64,000 nucleotides of DNA, taken from the NCBI GenBank assembly GCA_963677695.2, contig CAXXUJ010000002.1, forward strand, positions 716,385 through 780,384. Direction: 5' to 3'. Shown piece after piece: positions 61,490 through 64,000 of this stretch. Positions within the stretch are counted from its first letter, which is position 1. Each line of letters begins with the position of its first letter. The DNA is from SABI01 sp963677695. Its GTDB lineage: Bacteria > Spirochaetota > Spirochaetia > Sphaerochaetales > Sphaerochaetaceae. Under the pieces are notes generated by a model. The model was not told the origin of the DNA. It was given only the letters and a program-made list of their open reading frames with translations, and did no database searches. The position numbers and the translations under genes were made by a program.

Positions 61490-61837
61490 TTATGCCTTAC
61501 CCAGAATCAGCAGAGCTGTGATAAAGCCGAACACGACAAGTCCTTCAGCAAGGGCGATGAAAATCAGTGCCTGCGAGGCAAGCTCGGGTTTCTCGCTGAT
61601 GGCGCCCATGGCTGCGGCACCGACATTCGCGATGGCAATTCCTGCTCCCAGTGCTCCGAGTCCGAAGGCAAGTGCCGCCGCAATGACAACCCAGCTGAGA
61701 GCCGAGGTTGCGGGGGCAGCTGCTTCAGCCGGCGTGGCCGCACTCAGTGGTGCGAAGATCGCAGAGGCGATCAGCATAGCCAGCACGAGTCCTGCAACAG
61801 AAATCTTCACTTTCAATTTAAAACTTTCCACATTCAC
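61490..61837 (-). CDS. atpK: V-type ATPase rotor subunit K (proteolipid)
   Basis: 115 residues. The last 68 form the two-helix hairpin with Glu98 in IALAEGLVVFG and GLGALGAGIAIANVGAAAMG in helix 1. An extra N-terminal helix and Ala/Pro-rich linker (ATPAEAAAPATSALS) precede it, resembling a signal sequence. Size fits the short c-type subunit. Confidence 0.9.
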   Translation of the reverse strand: MNVESFKLKVKISVAGLVLAMLIASAIFAPLSAATPAEAAAPATSALSWVVIAAALAFGLGALGAGIAIANVGAAAMGAISEKPELASQALIFIALAEGLVVFGFITALLILGKA

Positions 61838-61853
61838 GATAGTTTCCTCCCTA

Positions 61854-63800
61854 TCACACTGTATGTTCTCTATGTCTCAGACCGTCTGAATTCGTCTTCA
61901 GATTGATCGGTCTATATTCCTTTCCGTCACCAACGAAGAACTTGGTGAAAAATTCATAGTAATTCAGCCTGAGCGACTGGATCGCCGCACTGAGTCCTTC
62001 AAGGCCAATGACAAGTATGTTACCTGCAACCAGGACCAGAACTGCTCCCACCGCATTGCCCGGGAGAGCTGAAAGCTCCCGGAAGGTGGCCATGAGAGCT
62101 ACATGGGCGATTCCGAGCCCCGCTACTCGCATGAAGGAGAGGGTATTTGAAAGGAACCCTGTAAAGATCTCAAAGACCGTGAGGAGCCATTCGGTAATGG
62201 AATCGAAGAGGAAGGGACCCCCTTTCTTCTCTAAAAAGTGTTCCAGGGGAACACGGAAGTAGAGAAGGATGACAGAAACAAGTACGGAAACCGTAAGCCA
62301 CGTTGCCGAAGGAAACTGCGTGTAACCGCTCTGGATGAAACCGTAGGAGAAGTAGATGCCGATCGCGAAGAGGAATGCACCGATGATCCCGTTCCTGTCA
62401 AAGACGAGATGAAGCCATTTCTTCCGTTTCACCAGATTGATCCAGTTGAGGATGATACCTACATAGATCACCACGATACCGAATTTCAGGGTCAGACCGA
62501 GGATTCTGTAGACATCCCAGAGGGTCTCCCCGTGGGCGTACACAGCCTCATGGTAATTGAACCAGAGAGGAGGGATGAGCTCAAAGCCGAAGAAGGAACC
62601 GAAAAGCAGTCCCGAGATAATCGAAGAGATGCCGAGGTAGATGAGAAGAGGGAGCAAAGAGGAGTCTCTGTTCCTCTTGGTCCCAATCAGACCGACAAGG
62701 AGAATAATGATGCCCTGCCCGGTATCGGCGAACATCAGACCGAACATCACCAGATAGGATATGGCGACAAATATGGTGGGGTTGATCGTACCGTACTGGG
62801 GTGTCGAATAGTTTTTCACCAGAGACTGGAAAGGCTTGAGAGGTTTCAGGTCATCAAGTGCGACAGGGATGGTGCTCCTATCGAACTGTTTCTCGTCAGT
62901 GTACTCTATCACGCAGGCGTTGTTCGTGACCTTCTTCAGTTCCTCTTCAAACGTGCCGCTCTTTTCAGAGGGGATCCACCCCGAAAATATCGTGGTGTTA
63001 CGGGTGGAACTGAAATGGCCCGAGATATAGCCGAGGAGCTGATACACTCTCGCTTCGCGGTATATCGTCTCTATCTTTTCAACCTTCTCCCCTATTGTTT
63101 CCCTGATGTTCGCTATGATCTTCTGGTTTTCACTCTTCTTCTGTTCAATCAGACGGGAAGTTTCGGCCATGAGCAGTCTGTGAGCCTCTTCTGTCGTATG
63201 AGAGCCGACAGACTCGCTCCAGGAGAAGGCATCGAGAACGGGATTCACTCCCGGCCTCTCCCTCGAGAGGGTAAGGAGGAGGTGAACATCTGAAGTCTCA
63301 CTCTTTAACAGCACATGGGAATGGGATGCCAGACGGGCCTCAAGGGATTCATACGATTCCTTCCCGATTCTCCCGATGTGGAGGTCGAGGTACTCATGTT
63401 TCGATGCCTTCAGGTACCCTGAAAGTTCACTGTACCGAGTTATATCGGTGGTTACCTTCTTCTGTTCATCCCTCAGGGAGGCCAGAGAACGGTTCAGCCT
63501 TTCCAGGAAATCAACAGCGGAATCGAGGTCAATGACTGATTCCCTGTCTATATCGCCCTGGGAAAGGATAGGGAGGGACCTCTCTATCTGGCGGTAGAGA
63601 GATTCCACCTGCTGAAGAAGGGATTCCACCTGCTCGATACGTCTGTCCCTCTCGGCATGGGTCAGGGAAGCAGAAGAGGAGGCTTCGATTTCGGTAAAGT
63701 CTACGAGACCGAGGCTGAGGAGTTTCTTCTTCACCTGCGCAGCATCCTCTTTCAGGACAACTGCTGTGAGCAGGGTCATTTTTACAGTGAATACATTCAT
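61854..63800 (-). CDS. atpI: V-type ATPase subunit I
   Basis: 648 residues. Long N-terminal coiled region, then about eight membrane helices with MFADTGQGIIILLVGLIGT, LIPPLWFNYHEA, and SFMRVAGLGIAHVALMATF, carrying the conserved Arg. Ends with QSLRLNYYEFFTKFFVGDGK. Stator and proton path. Overlaps subunit C by 4 bp. Confidence 0.94.
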   Translation of the reverse strand: MNVFTVKMTLLTAVVLKEDAAQVKKKLLSLGLVDFTEIEASSSASLTHAERDRRIEQVESLLQQVESLYRQIERSLPILSQGDIDRESVIDLDSAVDFLERLNRSLASLRDEQKKVTTDITRYSELSGYLKASKHEYLDLHIGRIGKESYESLEARLASHSHVLLKSETSDVHLLLTLSRERPGVNPVLDAFSWSESVGSHTTEEAHRLLMAETSRLIEQKKSENQKIIANIRETIGEKVEKIETIYREARVYQLLGYISGHFSSTRNTTIFSGWIPSEKSGTFEEELKKVTNNACVIEYTDEKQFDRSTIPVALDDLKPLKPFQSLVKNYSTPQYGTINPTIFVAISYLVMFGLMFADTGQGIIILLVGLIGTKRNRDSSLLPLLIYLGISSIISGLLFGSFFGFELIPPLWFNYHEAVYAHGETLWDVYRILGLTLKFGIVVIYVGIILNWINLVKRKKWLHLVFDRNGIIGAFLFAIGIYFSYGFIQSGYTQFPSATWLTVSVLVSVILLYFRVPLEHFLEKKGGPFLFDSITEWLLTVFEIFTGFLSNTLSFMRVAGLGIAHVALMATFRELSALPGNAVGAVLVLVAGNILVIGLEGLSAAIQSLRLNYYEFFTKFFVGDGKEYRPINLKTNSDGLRHREHTV

Positions 63801-64000
63801 TGTCTTCGCCCCCTGATTATATCACTTTCAAGTTCATACTGAATTCCATAGAGGAGCCTCTTCACAACGCTGTCCTGCTGCTCAGAGAGGAAGAAATAGC
63901 TGAGGATCGTTCCGATCGAGAACGGGTCACCCCTGAGAAGGCTCTGGTAATTCTTTTTCCGAATACTGAACAGGTAAGTCTCCACCATCAGCACCTGAGC
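63797..64000 (-). CDS. atpC: V-type ATPase subunit C, C-terminal end (cut by window edge)
   Basis: About 67 residues are present: ETYLFSIRKKNYQSLLRGDP, FSIGTILSYFFLSEQQ, typical of the end of subunit C/d. The rest lies beyond the right edge. Stop overlaps subunit I start (ATGA). Confidence 0.85.
   Translation of the reverse strand, partial: AQVLMVETYLFSIRKKNYQSLLRGDPFSIGTILSYFFLSEQQDSVVKRLLYGIQYELESDIIRGRRQ

Noticed and set aside
62238..63293. 351-residue + strand ORF opposite subunit I
   Set aside because: Lies wholly inside atpI, whose family motifs are clear; long antisense ORFs are common in this codon usage.
1..64000. CRISPR arrays, rRNA and tRNA genes
   Set aside because: None seen; the only regular repeats are the 350-bp tandem unit and coding repeats of the RCC1 protein.

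Overview
This window reads as a chromosomal piece of a spirochaete, most likely in or near the Sphaerochaetaceae. That placement is inference from gene content: a V-type ATPase operon instead of an F-type one, many short lipoproteins with a Cys lipobox, a TrpX/Y/Z-like ABC transporter, and mostly tight housekeeping operons. No rRNA, tRNA or CRISPR array was seen.

Layout. 1-538 is the 5' part of gltX (cut by the left edge). 682-4917 is a leftward five-gene operon: PHP phosphatase, RloA-like ATPase, RloB-like protein, membrane-bound LuxR-type regulator and alpha/beta hydrolase. 5001-7589 carries cobO, a TPR lipoprotein and pdxA. 7784-9426 holds an extremely acidic small protein and an RCC1-repeat lipoprotein. 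9760-10971 has a Phd-Uma2 fusion and thioredoxin. 11128-15300 has an XRE-cupin regulator, a YczE-like membrane protein and an SBP/permease/ATPase transporter, with a twin palindromic operator over its promoter. 15350-16010 is a PIN-domain toxin/antitoxin pair. 16172-21838 is the conserved rsfS-lipoprotein-yqeK-nadD-obg-rpmA-rplU-argS block. 21955-34808 is mostly housekeeping: cysE, an AraC regulator, an SDR oxidoreductase, mtaB, a TyrA-like dehydrogenase, pta, a MATE pump, rsmA, comEC, phosphohexomutase and a HAD phosphatase. After an MFS transporter and a Cys-cluster protein comes a 1.1-kb gene-free stretch (36722-37844) built around a diverged tandem duplication of about 350 bp. It is followed by a second toxin/antitoxin pair and a potassium-channel gene split by an IS1634-like element. 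41692-47104 has a cupin protein, the feoA-feoB-Cys-rich iron uptake operon, an NADH oxidase-like flavoprotein and a secreted protein. 47675-56742 has corA with a probable leader peptide, an HD protein, an MFS transporter, an esterase, DUF72, a PIG-L deacetylase, a beta-CASP nuclease, a LUD protein, an EIIA domain and a universal stress protein. The right end (56755-64000) is the V-ATPase operon C-I-K-F-E-A-B-D.

The best candidate for an undescribed system is the 682-4917 operon. It encodes a RloA/RloB (AbiL-type) pair in which the signature, Walker B and switch residues of the ATPase, and most acidic residues of the RloB TOPRIM-like core, have been replaced, while overall fold landmarks and gene coupling are kept. 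The pair sits directly upstream of a multi-pass membrane LuxR-type regulator, behind a promoter with a palindrome in its spacer and a 60-bp-phased direct repeat. This looks like a defence pair turned into a sensor or scaffold, though that function is inference. Other items worth following are the corA leader peptide, the 350-bp tandem repeat, the GTTTCTA operators and the Phd-Uma2 fusion.
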